Shown here: in pieces, positions 53,477 to 62,611 of the stretch
How positions within the stretch are numbered: the stretch's first letter is position 1
Layout of the letters: every line of letters begins with the position of its first letter
The notes under the pieces: generated by a model
Databases searched by the model: none
Seen by the model: only the letters and a program-made list of their open reading frames with translations
Told to the model about the DNA's origin: nothing
Assembly: GCF_022664465.1 (NCBI RefSeq)
Contig: NZ_JAKREV010000004.1
Location: 62,001 to 126,000, forward strand
DNA: 64,000 nucleotides
Direction of reading: 5' to 3'
Source of the DNA: Sphingomonas hankookensis
GTDB taxonomy: Bacteria > Pseudomonadota > Alphaproteobacteria > Sphingomonadales > Sphingomonadaceae
Program-made: the position numbers and the translations under genes

Positions 53477-53713
53477 ATGGCACCTCTGGTCTATGTCATG
53501 GCGATCCTCGGATGCGGCGACGATGGCGCCGCCTGCACGCGCGAACGCGTCGCCCCCGCCAGCTATCAATCGGTCGCCGAATGTCAGGCGGCGATGCCCG
53601 CGATGCTCGCCAGCAACACCGACCTGTCTTATCCGGTGATCAGCGCCGCTTGCGAACGCGGCGGGCAGTTCGTCGTCGACAATGCGAAGCGGGGCAAGCC
53701 GCGGCAGGGGTGA
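53477..53713 (+). CDS. Small cysteine-containing protein, unknown function
   Basis: A 78-aa protein (MAPLVYVMAILGCGDDGAAC) with four Cys (GCGDDGAAC, AECQAAM, AACERGG) that could form two disulfides, suggesting a periplasmic protein with a short or poor signal. The ribosome-binding site AAGGAG lies 7 nt upstream. It is the first gene on the plus strand after the ABC transporter, which is divergent. No family is recognised. Confidence 0.65.
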   Translation: MAPLVYVMAILGCGDDGAACTRERVAPASYQSVAECQAAMPAMLASNTDLSYPVISAACERGGQFVVDNAKRGKPRQG

Positions 53714-53847
53714 GCGGGGCATGGTGGGTACGTACGCATCACTGCGGTCCGCCGCGGTCGTGCGGCGTATTGAGGCAACGCCGTCCTAGCTGACTGGGCT
53801 GTCGGTGTTCGGTTCGCTGGTCGCGGGCAATTGCTTTATCCACTGCG

Positions 53848-53942
53848 GTCACTCCCGCGAAGGCGGGAGTCCATATACCCCAGCGTCACGCATTTAGCTG
53901 AAACGGTAGCGTCTATGGATTCCCGCCTTCGCGGGAATGACG
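53848..53942. repeat. TTCCCGCGAAGGCGGGAA repeat pair (family 2), copy b
   Basis: Ends GTCACTCCCGCGAAGGCGGG and CCCGCCTTCGCGGGAATGAC, with the ATGGATTCC/GGAGTCCAT inner arms. Confidence 0.9.
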
Positions 53943-54035
53943 GATACGCGTGCGCATCGCTGAATGTCGGCTCAGGCCCTGTGTCGCTCGATTTCCAACG
54001 GCCATCACGGCTTGACGACCTAACGACATCCAATT

Positions 54036-54053
54036 ACTTACATCATTGTAAGT
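54036..54053 (+). promoter_or_regulatory. Palindrome upstream of coq4
   Basis: ACTTACA and TGTAAGT form a perfect 7-bp inverted repeat around TCAT, 13 bp before the start codon. It could be a regulator site or a leader hairpin covering the start region. TTGACG at 54012 is a candidate -35 box with no clear -10. Confidence 0.45.
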
Positions 54054-54066
54054 AGTGGAGTCGAAT

Positions 54067-54816
54067 ATGGCGACGGAGGGGATCGACACGGTACAACCGC
54101 TTCGGCGCGACTGGGGCGCGGCTTGGGCGGCGCTCAAGCGGTTGCTGGCCGATGGCAACGACACGGTGCAAGTGTTCCGCATCATGCGTGCGCTGAACGC
54201 GGATACCAGCCACCGCAACTATGCCCGGCTGCTGGGCGAGCCCGGCGGCGGGCGCATCGCGTACGAGCATGTCGAACTGGCCGAGCGCTTTTCCGATCGC
54301 GCCTGGGTCGACGCGCTGCCCGACGGCAGCGTCGGTGCGCAGTATCGCGCGTTCCTCGATCGCACCGGTTTTTCGGCGCAGGGGCTGGCCGACATCAGCG
54401 CCGCCGACAATGAAGGCTGGCGCGACGCGGTGCATCCGGTCGCATGGTTCGGGCGGCGCGAGCGCGACGTCCACGACATCTGGCACGTCCTGACCGGCTA
54501 TACCGCCGAGGAGCATCTGGGCGAGGCGTGCCTCGTCGCCTTTTCCTATGCGCAGACCGGCGGGCTCGGCTGGGCGGCGATCGGTCTGGGCGCGGCGGTG
54601 AAGTCGCTGCGCATTACCGGCGAACGCGCGTTCGCGCGAGCCGTGTGGGAAGGCTATCGCAACGGCCGTCGCGCCCGCTGGCTGCATGCCGAGGATTACG
54701 AAGCGCTGCTCGCCGAACCGCTCGACGCGGCACGGCGACGGCTGAACATTGCCGAGCCGGTGGCGTATCACGCGGCGCAGGCGCGGTTACGTGAACAGGG
54801 GTTGGCGGGGATTTAG
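54067..54816 (+). CDS. coq4: Coq4 family protein (ubiquinone biosynthesis)
   Basis: A 249-aa peripheral membrane protein. The Coq4 signature HDIWHVLTGYTAEEHLGEA (residues about 136-154) gives the conserved metal-binding His-Asp-His...Glu set. In yeast and humans COQ4 oxidatively decarboxylates the ubiquinone ring; bacterial members have the same motif and probably act in ubiquinone synthesis. The start is ATG at 54067 with GGAG 8 nt upstream; a GTG at 54055 is an alternative. It stands alone behind a palindrome. Confidence 0.9.
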   Translation: MATEGIDTVQPLRRDWGAAWAALKRLLADGNDTVQVFRIMRALNADTSHRNYARLLGEPGGGRIAYEHVELAERFSDRAWVDALPDGSVGAQYRAFLDRTGFSAQGLADISAADNEGWRDAVHPVAWFGRRERDVHDIWHVLTGYTAEEHLGEACLVAFSYAQTGGLGWAAIGLGAAVKSLRITGERAFARAVWEGYRNGRRARWLHAEDYEALLAEPLDAARRRLNIAEPVAYHAAQARLREQGLAGI

Positions 54817-54864
54817 CGCGCTGACGCTGGCGACGGCGCCAGCGATTGTGCCGCTCTACCAAAA

Positions 54865-54947
54865 CGTTACCCCGGCGAAGGCTGGGGTATCCCGGTTATA
54901 GCGCGGTTCAGAAGCCGCGAGAGACCCCAGCCTGCGCTGGGGTGACG
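54865..54947. repeat. CCAGCCTTCGCTGG repeat pair (family 4), copy c
   Basis: The inverse units ACCCCGGCGAAGGCTGGGGT and ACCCCAGCCTGCGCTGGGGT are separated by about 38 bp, which themselves contain GCGGTTCAGAAGCCGC. They lie between coq4 and a convergent lipoprotein gene. Confidence 0.75.
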
Positions 54948-54987
54948 TTCGTGGCGGATGTGAAGTGCTGGCGCGGAAGGCACCGGG

Positions 54988-55020
54988 CCATCCCGTCCCC
55001 CGGATCAAGCCCGGGGTGAG
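54988..55020. repeat. Short palindrome of the CCCGGATCAAGCCCGGGG type
   Basis: A relative of the unit at 5749-5777. It lies just after the stop of the lipoprotein gene at 55028. Confidence 0.5.
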
Positions 55021-55027
55021 AGGAATG

Positions 55028-55369
55028 CTACTTCGCCAGTGCGGCGCTCGCCTGCGCTTCGCCGCGATCACGCACCGCCTTCGCCTGCGCATCGGCCTGT
55101 TGCTCGACCAGCTTCGCTTCCTGCCGGATGGCGTCGGCGCGGACCTTCAGGCGTTCGGCGTCGTAGCCGCCGGCCTGTCCGGCCTGGTTGACCAGCCCCT
55201 CGGCCTCGACCTTCATCTGCGCGGTCTGGTTCTCCGCTGCAGCCTCGATCGCATCCGCTTCCGCATCCGCCTGATCGCGCAGCTGGTCGGCGCGCTGCTG
55301 TTCGGGGGTCTGCGACCCGCAGGCAGTGAGCGCGAAGGCAGCGGCGGCCATCAGGACAAAACGGGGCAT
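55028..55369 (-). CDS. Small helical lipoprotein
   Basis: A 113-aa lipoprotein. The signal MPRFVLMAAAAFALTAC has a lipobox with Cys at residue 17. The mature part is predicted to be one long coiled-coil-like helix rich in Ala, Glu, Gln and Arg (QADAEADAIEAAAE, then RQEAKLVEQQADAQAKAVRD). This resembles small Lpp-like or cell-envelope helical lipoproteins, but no family is assigned. It is divergent from recF. Confidence 0.72.
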   Translation of the reverse strand: MPRFVLMAAAAFALTACGSQTPEQQRADQLRDQADAEADAIEAAAENQTAQMKVEAEGLVNQAGQAGGYDAERLKVRADAIRQEAKLVEQQADAQAKAVRDRGEAQASAALAK

Positions 55370-55495
55370 GGGCGATTCCTGTCGTAATTCGCCTGTTCCA
55401 ATCCTCAAAGCCCCGGAAAGTTTCGTTCGTATAACGTTGTGGCTGGTCCACAAGGGTTTCGCGCCCTGCGCCGCACCGCTAACGGTCGATGCCAG

Positions 55496-56563
55496 ATGCT
55501 CACCCGCCTGACCCTGACCGATTTTCGCAACCATGCGGGCGGTACCATCGAACCGGGCGCGGGATTCGTCGTGCTGAGCGGGCCGAACGGGGCGGGCAAG
55601 ACCAATGTGCTGGAGGCGGTGTCGCTGCTCGCGCCGGGACGCGGGCTGCGTCGCGCGCCGCTGTCGGACATGGCGCGTGAGGGCGGGGCGGGCGGTTTCG
55701 GCGTCGCCGCTGACCTGATCGGCGACGTGCGGCTGGGCACGGGGACGCAGGCGACCGCGCCCGAGCGGCGGATCGTGCGGGTCAACGGCGCGGGCGCGGC
55801 GGCGACGGCGCTGGCCGAATGGCTGTCGGTACTGTGGCTGACCCCGGCGATGGACCGGCTGTTCGTCGAGCCGGCGGGCGAACGGCGGCGGTTCCTCGAC
55901 CGGATGACGCTGGCGCTGCTGCCCGGCCATGCGACACAGGCGACGCGCTACGACGCGGCGATGCGCGAGCGCAACCGGTTGCTGGCGGAGGATGCCGCGC
56001 CCGATCCCGACTGGCTGTCGGCGCTGGAGGCGCGGATGGTCGAGCATGGGGTCGCACTGGGCGCGGCGCGGGCGGAGTGCGTGGCAATGCTCGACGATCG
56101 GATCGCGGCGTTGCCCGCGACCGATTTCCCGCGTGCCGCGCTGGTGCTGGAGGGGTGGCATGGCGATGGCGCGTTGTTCGCGCGCGAACTGGCGTCGGGC
56201 CGCGCGCGCGATGCGGCGGCGGGGCGGGCGCTGAGCGGACCGCACCGTGCCGACCTGATCGTCACCGATCGCGACCGCGGCATGGCCGCCGCACGCTGTT
56301 CGACCGGCGAGCAGAAGGCGCTGCTGCTCGGGCTGGTGCTGGCCCATGCCGAGCTGGTCGCCGACCGGGCGGGGCGCCCCCCGGTATTGTTGCTCGACGA
56401 GGTTGCCGCGCATCTCGACCCCGGTCGCCGGGCCGCGTTGTTCGCGCGGGCGGCGGGGGCGGGGCAGGTGTGGCTGACCGGTACCGAGGCGGGGTTGTTC
56501 AGCGACATTCCGGGCGACACCACCCGGTTCGAGGTGACGGGCGGGCGGATCGACCGGGTTTAG
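55496..56563 (+). CDS. recF: DNA repair protein RecF
   Basis: A 355-aa ABC-type ATPase that helps load RecA at gaps. The N-terminal [12 protein letters not shown], Walker [16 protein letters not shown], signature-like [18 protein letters not shown] and Walker [14 protein letters not shown] match RecF. The middle coiled-coil arm is intact. The ATG at 55496 fits the family; an upstream in-frame extension of 19 residues is not expected. It is not next to dnaA or dnaN. Confidence 0.95.
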   Translation: MLTRLTLTDFRNHAGGTIEPGAGFVVLSGPNGAGKTNVLEAVSLLAPGRGLRRAPLSDMAREGGAGGFGVAADLIGDVRLGTGTQATAPERRIVRVNGAGAAATALAEWLSVLWLTPAMDRLFVEPAGERRRFLDRMTLALLPGHATQATRYDAAMRERNRLLAEDAAPDPDWLSALEARMVEHGVALGAARAECVAMLDDRIAALPATDFPRAALVLEGWHGDGALFARELASGRARDAAAGRALSGPHRADLIVTDRDRGMAAARCSTGEQKALLLGLVLAHAELVADRAGRPPVLLLDEVAAHLDPGRRAALFARAAGAGQVWLTGTEAGLFSDIPGDTTRFEVTGGRIDRV

Positions 56564-56575
56564 GGGGGCTAGGGT

Positions 56576-56671
56576 CGTCATTCCCGCGAAGGCGGGAATC
56601 CATACACGCTGAGGGTTCGGTCAGTGCCGTGACGTTGGCGTGTATGGACTCCCGCCTGCGCGGGAGTGACG
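56576..56671. repeat. TTCCCGCGAAGGCGGGAA repeat pair (family 2), copy c
   Basis: Ends GTCATTCCCGCGAAGGCGGG and CCCGCCTGCGCGGGAGTGAC, with inner arms AATCCATACACGC and GCGTGTATGGACT. It lies between convergent recF and the response regulator gene. Confidence 0.9.
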
Positions 56672-56694
56672 GATGGAAAGGGGATGTCGGCCCC

Positions 56695-57099
56695 TCAATA
56701 AAACCGCAACTCGCCCGGCACCCGTTCCGGCGCTTCGCCGCGCAGCTTGGCGAGCGTCGCCTCGATCACCCGGCCGAGCGCCGCGGTGTGGAACGGCTTG
56801 GCGACGCAGCCAAGGATCAGCGGATGGTCGGCATCGTCAGGGCAGTTGCCGCTGAGGAACAGGCACGGGATGCCGCGCTCGGCCAGCGCCACAGCGGTGC
56901 GGCGGCCGCAATCGCCATTGGCCAGCCGGACGTCGCACAGCGCGAGGTCGGGATGCTCGGCGAAGGCCAGCGTCAGCGCCTCCGCCTCGGTATCGGCGAT
57001 GCCGGTGACGACATGGCCGTGCAGCGCCAGCGCATCCTCGACCAGCATCGCGACCAGCGCCTCGTCCTCGACCAGCAGGATGCGCAGCGCTTCACCCAT
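56695..57099 (-). CDS. Single-domain response regulator
   Basis: A 134-aa receiver domain. D12 is in LVEDE, the phosphoacceptor is D56 in ALCDVRL, and K101 in CVAKPF completes the site. The Ser of the conserved Thr/Ser position is in FLSGN. No output domain follows, so it signals by protein contact. It overlaps the kinase gene by 8 bp and is likely its partner. Confidence 0.9.
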   Translation of the reverse strand: MGEALRILLVEDEALVAMLVEDALALHGHVVTGIADTEAEALTLAFAEHPDLALCDVRLANGDCGRRTAVALAERGIPCLFLSGNCPDDADHPLILGCVAKPFHTAALGRVIEATLAKLRGEAPERVPGELRFY

Positions 57100-58183
57100 C
57101 GGTGCGGCCGGGGATGGCGATCGTCAGCCGCTCGGCGCCGTCGCGGGCGACTTCGGCGCGCAATTGCCGCGCGAGGCCGCGCACCAGCCGTCCGTCGTCG
57201 AGCGCCGCGCGCGGCTGGCCCATCGTCGGGCCGGACAGCGTCAGGCGCAGCGCGTCGCCGCTCGTATCGATCACGACCTGCGCCAGCGCGTCGGGATCGG
57301 GCGCGATGAAGGCATGGGTGAGCAGGGCCACGGCGACCGCCTGTTCGACCGGGAGCGACGGGTTGCCGGTGCCGAGGATCGTGACGGGTTCGTCGTCGCT
57401 GCGCACGGCGATCGATCCGATCAGCGCGACGATGTCGACCTGGCTGGGGCTGTCGGTCGCGTAGAGCGGACGATGCGCGGCGGCCAGCACCTCCAGCCGC
57501 GCCGCAGCGTCGGCCAGTGCGCTCCGCGCGGTCGTATCGACCATGTCGGCGGCACCCAGCCGGACGACTGCCACCGCGGTCTGCAACGCGTTGCGCACCC
57601 GGTGGTTGAGTTCGGCGAGCAGCCGTTCGCTCACGGCGATGCCCTCGCGCAGCTCCGCCTCGATCATCAGCCGGTATTTGGCGAGCGCGACATAATGGCA
57701 GACGGTACGGATGAACGCGACTTCGTCGTTGTCGAACCGATCGGTCCAGCGCCGCCCGAAACTCAGCGTGCCGAGCAGCGTCGACCCGTGCATCAACGGC
57801 GTGCAGACATAGGCGTCGACGCCCAGCGAACGGACGAAGTGCGCCATCGGGTCGTCGGACCGCTGTACGCCGTAGGCGGCGATCGGTCGGCGATCGCGCG
57901 CGACACAGCCACAGACTGCCTCCCCGATCGCGAGGCGTTCGAACGACGTCGCCTCTGCCGCCGTCAGCCCGCCATGGGTTTCCAGCAGCAGGTCGTCGCC
58001 GTCGAGCCGATAGTTGAAGAACACGTCGAGCCGCAGTTCGTCGGCGATCAATGTGAAAAGGTCGTCGACCATCCCGGCCGAATCGTCGGCCGCGAGCAGC
58101 CGGTCGGCCGCCTCACCCAACAGGCGCAGATGGCGTCGCGGCAAACCGTCGACGGCCGGGTCGGTCGATGCGGGATCGATCAT
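57092..58183 (-). CDS. GAF-domain sensor histidine kinase (HisKA_2/HWE-like) with degenerate ATPase
   Basis: A 363-aa cytoplasmic sensor. A GAF domain spans about residues 30-170 (DDLFTLIADELRLDVFFNY, YVCTPLMHGSTLLGTLSFG). The dimerisation helix with the phospho-His is LLAELNHRVRNALQTAV (H194), the HisKA_2 pattern. The following ATP-binding region (LPVEQAVAVALLTHAFIAPD) lacks the Asn of an N-box, and no clear glycine-rich G-box follows (ALRLTLSGPTMGQPRAALDD). Autophosphorylation is therefore doubtful. It is co-transcribed with the receiver protein. Confidence 0.82.
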   Translation of the reverse strand: MIDPASTDPAVDGLPRRHLRLLGEAADRLLAADDSAGMVDDLFTLIADELRLDVFFNYRLDGDDLLLETHGGLTAAEATSFERLAIGEAVCGCVARDRRPIAAYGVQRSDDPMAHFVRSLGVDAYVCTPLMHGSTLLGTLSFGRRWTDRFDNDEVAFIRTVCHYVALAKYRLMIEAELREGIAVSERLLAELNHRVRNALQTAVAVVRLGAADMVDTTARSALADAAARLEVLAAAHRPLYATDSPSQVDIVALIGSIAVRSDDEPVTILGTGNPSLPVEQAVAVALLTHAFIAPDPDALAQVVIDTSGDALRLTLSGPTMGQPRAALDDGRLVRGLARQLRAEVARDGAERLTIAIPGRTDG

Positions 58184-58446
58184 CGCGCGGTCTTAACGGC
58201 GGGATTCACTAGTTACCATAGCCAATTGGTACCGGTCGCAGGCCGCAACCTTGACCATTCCGCCCTTCTCGCCTATTTGCCGCAACGCAGCGACGCTTTT
58301 CAGGCAGCGTGATCGGACCCGCACGGGTCTCGGCTCCGCGTCGCAGCTCCAACCGGCTTCCCTAGTCACGCGGGTCGCAATTTTTTGCCCCGCTGCCCGT
58401 GCGCCCATGTGCGTTTCGGGTGCCGGACCCTATTTCAGGAACTGTC

Positions 58447-59931
58447 ATGACCTTCCAGTCGCTCGGCCTGTCGAAGTCGATCCTCGACGCGCTCGCCGCC
58501 AAGAATTACGAAACCCCCACCCCGATCCAGCGCGACGCGATCCCGCTGGTCCTCGAAGGGCGCGACCTGCTGGGCATCGCCCAGACCGGTACCGGCAAGA
58601 CCGCCGCGTTCGTGCTGCCCTCGATCGACCTGCTGGTGAAGGCGAACGTCCGTCGCCGCCCGATGCGCTGCCGGATGCTGGTGCTGGCGCCGACGCGTGA
58701 ACTGGTCAGCCAGATCGCCGACAACGCGCGCGCCTATGCCAAGCACAGCAAGCTGACCGTCGCCACCGTGTTCGGCGGCGTGCCGGTGCCGCGCAACATC
58801 CGCGACGTGGCGGCGGGCGTCGACATTCTCGTCGCGACGCCGGGCCGTCTGCTCGACCTGATCGACCAGAAGTGCCTGGGCCTCGGCGAACTCGAAATCC
58901 TCGTCCTCGACGAAGCCGACCAGATGCTCGACCTCGGCTTCATCCACGCGCTGCGCCGCATCGTGTCGATGGTGCCGAAGTCGCGCCAGACGCTGTTCTT
59001 CTCGGCGACGATGCCCAAGGACATTCGCGAGCTGGCCGACAAGTATCTGACCGATCCGGCCACCGTGCAGGTGACGCCGGTGTCGTCGACCGCCGAACGC
59101 GTCGAGCAGTACGTCACCTTCGTCCAGCAGGCGGAGAAGCAGACGCTGCTGACGATGTTCTTCCGCAATACCAAGATCGACCGGGCGCTGGTATTCACCC
59201 GCACCAAGCATGGTGCCGACCGCGTCGTGAAGCTGCTGGCCGCCAACGGCATCGCGTCGAACGCGATCCATGGCAACAAGTCGCAGCCGCAGCGCGAAAA
59301 GGCGCTGGCCGCGTTTCGCGACGGCAGCGTGCCGATCATGGTCGCGACCGACATCGCCGCGCGCGGCATCGACGTGTCGGGGGTCAGCCATGTCGTGAAC
59401 TTCGAACTGCCCAACGTGTCGGAGCAATATGTCCACCGCATCGGTCGCACCGCGCGCGCGGGTGCGTCGGGCGTGGCGTTCAGCTTCTGCGCCGATGACG
59501 AGCGGCCGTTCCTGAAGGGGATCGAGCGGCTGACCAAGCAGAAGGTCGAAGTCGTGCCGCTGCCCGCCGACTTCCTCGAACAGGGTGCCAAGATCAAGGC
59601 GAGCCGGGCGCCCTATGCTCCCGATCGTCCCGAACGTTTGCCCAGCGAGCGTGGCCCGGCGCGGCCGCGGGCGACCCATGCCCATGGCGCGAAGCCGGCG
59701 CATGGTCGCGGCGGTGGTGGTCCGGTCGGCAACCCGGCGCGTGGCGGTCAGCCGCAGCGTGGCGAAGGCCAGGGCGGCGGTCGTCCGCCGCGTGAGGCCG
59801 GTGCCGGTGGTGGCGGTCGTCCGGGTGGCGGTGGCCGTCCGGGTAGTAGCGGCGGCAATGGCGGCAGCGGTCGTGGCCGCGGCGGCCGTGGTCGCGGCGG
59901 TGGCGGTGGCGCTCCCCGCGCTTCGGTATAA
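58447..59931 (+). CDS. DEAD-box RNA helicase with RGG-rich tail
   Basis: A 494-aa ATP-dependent RNA helicase (RhlE/DeaD group). Motifs: Q-motif FQSLGLSKSILDALAAKNYE, Walker A IAQTGTGKTAAFVLP, VLDEADQMLDLGF, SAT in FFSATMPKD, and HRIGRTARAG. The last 110 residues are basic and Gly/Arg-rich (GRGRGGRGRGGGGG), an RNA-binding tail. Members unwind structured mRNA or aid ribosome assembly, often in the cold. The ATG at 58447 follows AGGA. The upstream 263 bp hold no gene and may contain a regulatory leader. Confidence 0.93.
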   Translation: MTFQSLGLSKSILDALAAKNYETPTPIQRDAIPLVLEGRDLLGIAQTGTGKTAAFVLPSIDLLVKANVRRRPMRCRMLVLAPTRELVSQIADNARAYAKHSKLTVATVFGGVPVPRNIRDVAAGVDILVATPGRLLDLIDQKCLGLGELEILVLDEADQMLDLGFIHALRRIVSMVPKSRQTLFFSATMPKDIRELADKYLTDPATVQVTPVSSTAERVEQYVTFVQQAEKQTLLTMFFRNTKIDRALVFTRTKHGADRVVKLLAANGIASNAIHGNKSQPQREKALAAFRDGSVPIMVATDIAARGIDVSGVSHVVNFELPNVSEQYVHRIGRTARAGASGVAFSFCADDERPFLKGIERLTKQKVEVVPLPADFLEQGAKIKASRAPYAPDRPERLPSERGPARPRATHAHGAKPAHGRGGGGPVGNPARGGQPQRGEGQGGGRPPREAGAGGGGRPGGGGRPGSSGGNGGSGRGRGGRGRGGGGGAPRASV

Positions 59932-59936
59932 TTCCC

Positions 59937-60070
59937 AATCCTCCCCACCGGGTGGGGAGGGGGACCGCCGCGAAGCGGTGGTGAGGGGTAAGCCACCGGC
60001 GTCGCGCTTGCGGCCTTGCCCCTCCACCAGCCTGCGGCTGGTCCCCCTCCCCATGAGATGGGGAGGATTT
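59937..60070. repeat. CCTCCCC...GGGGAGG palindromic element (family 3), copy c
   Basis: Ends AATCCTCCCCACC and ATGGGGAGGATTT, with the inner pair ACCAGCCTGCGGCTGGT. It lies between convergent helicase and ybbP genes. Confidence 0.85.
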
Positions 60071-60118
60071 GACGGACGCGACGTGAAGCCTCGGTAGGTA
60101 ACTGCCGGGACTTTTCGT

Positions 60119-62611
60119 TTAGAGCTCCCGCAATGCCCGCGCCGGGCGTGCCGACAGGATCGGCAACGCCCCGAGCAACCCGATCCCGACCGTCACACCG
60201 ACCCCGACTGCCAGCGTCGCGGCGATCGCGCCGTAATCGGGCAGCCAGTCGAACGCGAACAGCTCGACCACCACATACCAGCCGCCCGCGATCCCGATCG
60301 CCGCCGCCAGTGCGGCGAGGATCACGGCAAGCAGCAGATACTCCAGCGCCTGCGCCGCCAGTATCTGCCCGCGCGTCGCACCCAGCGTTTTCAGAATCAC
60401 CGAATCATAGGTCCGCGTCTCGCGCGCGGCGGCGATCGCGCCGACCAGCACGGCGATGCCGGCGAGGATCGCGATGCCGGCTGCCGCGGCGATTGCGGTC
60501 GCCATCTGCGACACGATGGTGCGCACCTGCCCGATCACCTCGCGCACCTCGACCACCGAGGTCGAGGGGAAGCCGGCCGACAACGCCCGGACGACCGCGC
60601 GTTCGCGCCCCGGCGGCATGGTGATCGTGGCCGCCAGATTATGCGGCACGTCGGACAGCGCGTTGGGGCTGAACACCATCACGAAATTGAACCCCATCGT
60701 GTCCCATTCGATCTTGCGCAGCGAGGCGATGCGCGCGGTGCGTTCCTGTCCGGCGACGCTGATCGTCAGAGGATCGCCGAGCTTCAGGTTCAGCGCCTCC
60801 GCCATGCGCTCGTCGACCGACACCAGCGGCGGGCCGGTATAGTTTGCTGGCCACCAGCGGCCCGATACCAGTTCGCTGCCCGGTGGCAGGTCGGCGGCGA
60901 AGGTCAGGCCGCGCTCGCCGCGCAGCGCCCATGCGCCCTCCGGGATCGTCTTGAGATCGGCGACGCGGGTGGTGCCGTAGGCGGTGATCGTGCCGCGCAT
61001 CAGCGGCACGGTCTGGACCTCGGCACCGGGCTGGATGTTGGCGATGGTGTCGCGGAACGGCGATTCGCGATTTGGGGGGACGTCGAGGGCGAAAAGGGCG
61101 GGTGCGCGGGCGGGCACGGTCTTTTGGATGTTGGCGTCGAGGCTGGTGCGGATCGCGGCCAGCAGCACGAACAGGGTGAGCCCCAGGCCCAGCGCCACCA
61201 CCAACGCTCCGGTCCGCGCGCCGGGGCGGTGGAGGGCGGCCACGGCGAGGCGCCACAGGGGTTTGCGTGACCGGGGCAGGCGGGCCGCGCTCCAGCGGAT
61301 CAACCAGCCAAGTGCCGACAACAGCAGGAGAAGTCCGCCGGCGGCGGCGAGGAACGCCGCGCCGAACCAGGGGCGTTCGCTGGTCGCCAGTACCAGGGCG
61401 ACGATCGCGGCAAAGGCCGCGCCCATCCATGCCGCCGCCTTGCCCCACGGCGCACGGCGGCCGTCATGGACGCCGCGCAGCAGCCCGGCGGCGGGCACCG
61501 CGCCCGCCGCCAACAACGGCGGCGCGGCAAAGGCGAGCGCGATCAGCAGGCCGTATACGGCAGCCTGCACCAGCGGCAGCGCGTGGATCGCGAAGCGGGG
61601 CGCGACCGGCAGGACATCGCCCGCCAGCGCCACGATCAGTGGCACGGCGGCGATGCCGATGGCGAGGCCGATCAGGATGCCGATCGCCGAAACGGCCACG
61701 ATCTGAAGCAGATAGACGCGTGCGATCAGCCCGGAGGTGGCGCCCAGCACCTTCAGTGTCGCGATGCTCGACCGCCGCGTGGCAAGGTAGGAGGACACGC
61801 CGTTGCCGACCCCGATCCCGGCGATGACCAGCGCGGTCAGTCCGACCAGCACAAGGAACTCGCCCATCCGCGTCAGGAACCGCTCGGCCCCTGGCGAGGC
61901 GCGGTCGCGGGTGCGGCTGTCCCACCCCTGCGCCGGATAGCGGTCGGTGAACGCCTTGATCGCCGTCGCCGGGTCATAGCCGCTGGCGATGCGGTATTTC
62001 GCCTCGTACAGGCTGCCCGGCGCGATCAGCGCGGTGCGCTGCAACCCCTCCAGCGACACCAGCGCCACCGCGCCCAGCGTGAAGCCTTCGCTCAGCCGGT
62101 CGGGTTCGTCGGCGATGATCCCGGCGACGGTGAAGCGCGCGGTGCCGAAGCGGACCGGGCCGCCGACGCGCAGTTTCAGGCGTTCGACCAGCGCCGGCCC
62201 GACATAGGTTTCGGTCGGCGACAGCGGCCGGGCGGTGCCGGTTTGCAGGGTCAGCGTGCCATAAAGGGGGTAGGCGGTATCGACCGCCTTCAGCTCGATC
62301 GGTGCGGTGTCGCCGCCGAAGTTGGCGGCCATCGACTGCATCCGCACCGTTTCGGACGTTTTGCCCAGCCGCGCCATCGACCGGCGCTCGGCGGCATCGG
62401 CCGTCCGGTGCGACACCGACAGTTCGATATCGCCGCCGAGCAAACTTTGGCCGCGCGCCGCCAGTTCCTGCGTGATCGACCGGGTAAGGCTGCCGATCGC
62501 CGCCAGCGCGCCGACGCCGAGGATCAGGCAGACCAGCAGCAGCCGCAGCCCACGGAAGCGGGCGTCGAGTTCGCGGCGGGCGAAGGTCCATGCGAGGCGC
62601 CATTCGGTCAT
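60119..62611 (-). CDS. ABC transporter permease of the YbbP (FtsX-like) family
   Basis: An 830-aa inner-membrane protein with two FtsX-like repeats and about ten membrane segments, joined by large periplasmic domains. The N-terminal RELDARFRGLRLLLVCLILG and the C-terminal GGWYVVVELFAFDWLPDYGA region match YbbP. It forms a MacB-like mechanotransmission complex with the ATPase encoded immediately upstream; role unknown but linked to lipid or protein handling in the periplasm. It lies 142 bp after the ATPase gene on the same strand. Confidence 0.9.
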   Translation of the reverse strand: MTEWRLAWTFARRELDARFRGLRLLLVCLILGVGALAAIGSLTRSITQELAARGQSLLGGDIELSVSHRTADAAERRSMARLGKTSETVRMQSMAANFGGDTAPIELKAVDTAYPLYGTLTLQTGTARPLSPTETYVGPALVERLKLRVGGPVRFGTARFTVAGIIADEPDRLSEGFTLGAVALVSLEGLQRTALIAPGSLYEAKYRIASGYDPATAIKAFTDRYPAQGWDSRTRDRASPGAERFLTRMGEFLVLVGLTALVIAGIGVGNGVSSYLATRRSSIATLKVLGATSGLIARVYLLQIVAVSAIGILIGLAIGIAAVPLIVALAGDVLPVAPRFAIHALPLVQAAVYGLLIALAFAAPPLLAAGAVPAAGLLRGVHDGRRAPWGKAAAWMGAAFAAIVALVLATSERPWFGAAFLAAAGGLLLLLSALGWLIRWSAARLPRSRKPLWRLAVAALHRPGARTGALVVALGLGLTLFVLLAAIRTSLDANIQKTVPARAPALFALDVPPNRESPFRDTIANIQPGAEVQTVPLMRGTITAYGTTRVADLKTIPEGAWALRGERGLTFAADLPPGSELVSGRWWPANYTGPPLVSVDERMAEALNLKLGDPLTISVAGQERTARIASLRKIEWDTMGFNFVMVFSPNALSDVPHNLAATITMPPGRERAVVRALSAGFPSTSVVEVREVIGQVRTIVSQMATAIAAAAGIAILAGIAVLVGAIAAARETRTYDSVILKTLGATRGQILAAQALEYLLLAVILAALAAAIGIAGGWYVVVELFAFDWLPDYGAIAATLAVGVGVTVGIGLLGALPILSARPARALREL

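Larger units (their letters stand above)
53714..54066. other. 353-bp intergenic region
   Basis: It holds the family 2 repeat at 53848-53942 and a small palindrome at 54036-54053 just upstream of coq4. No gene is supported. Confidence 0.5.

Noticed and set aside
58184..58446. A tRNA or small RNA gene in the leader of the DEAD-box helicase
   Set aside because: No cloverleaf or conserved RNA motif could be drawn; the region is best left as a possible leader.
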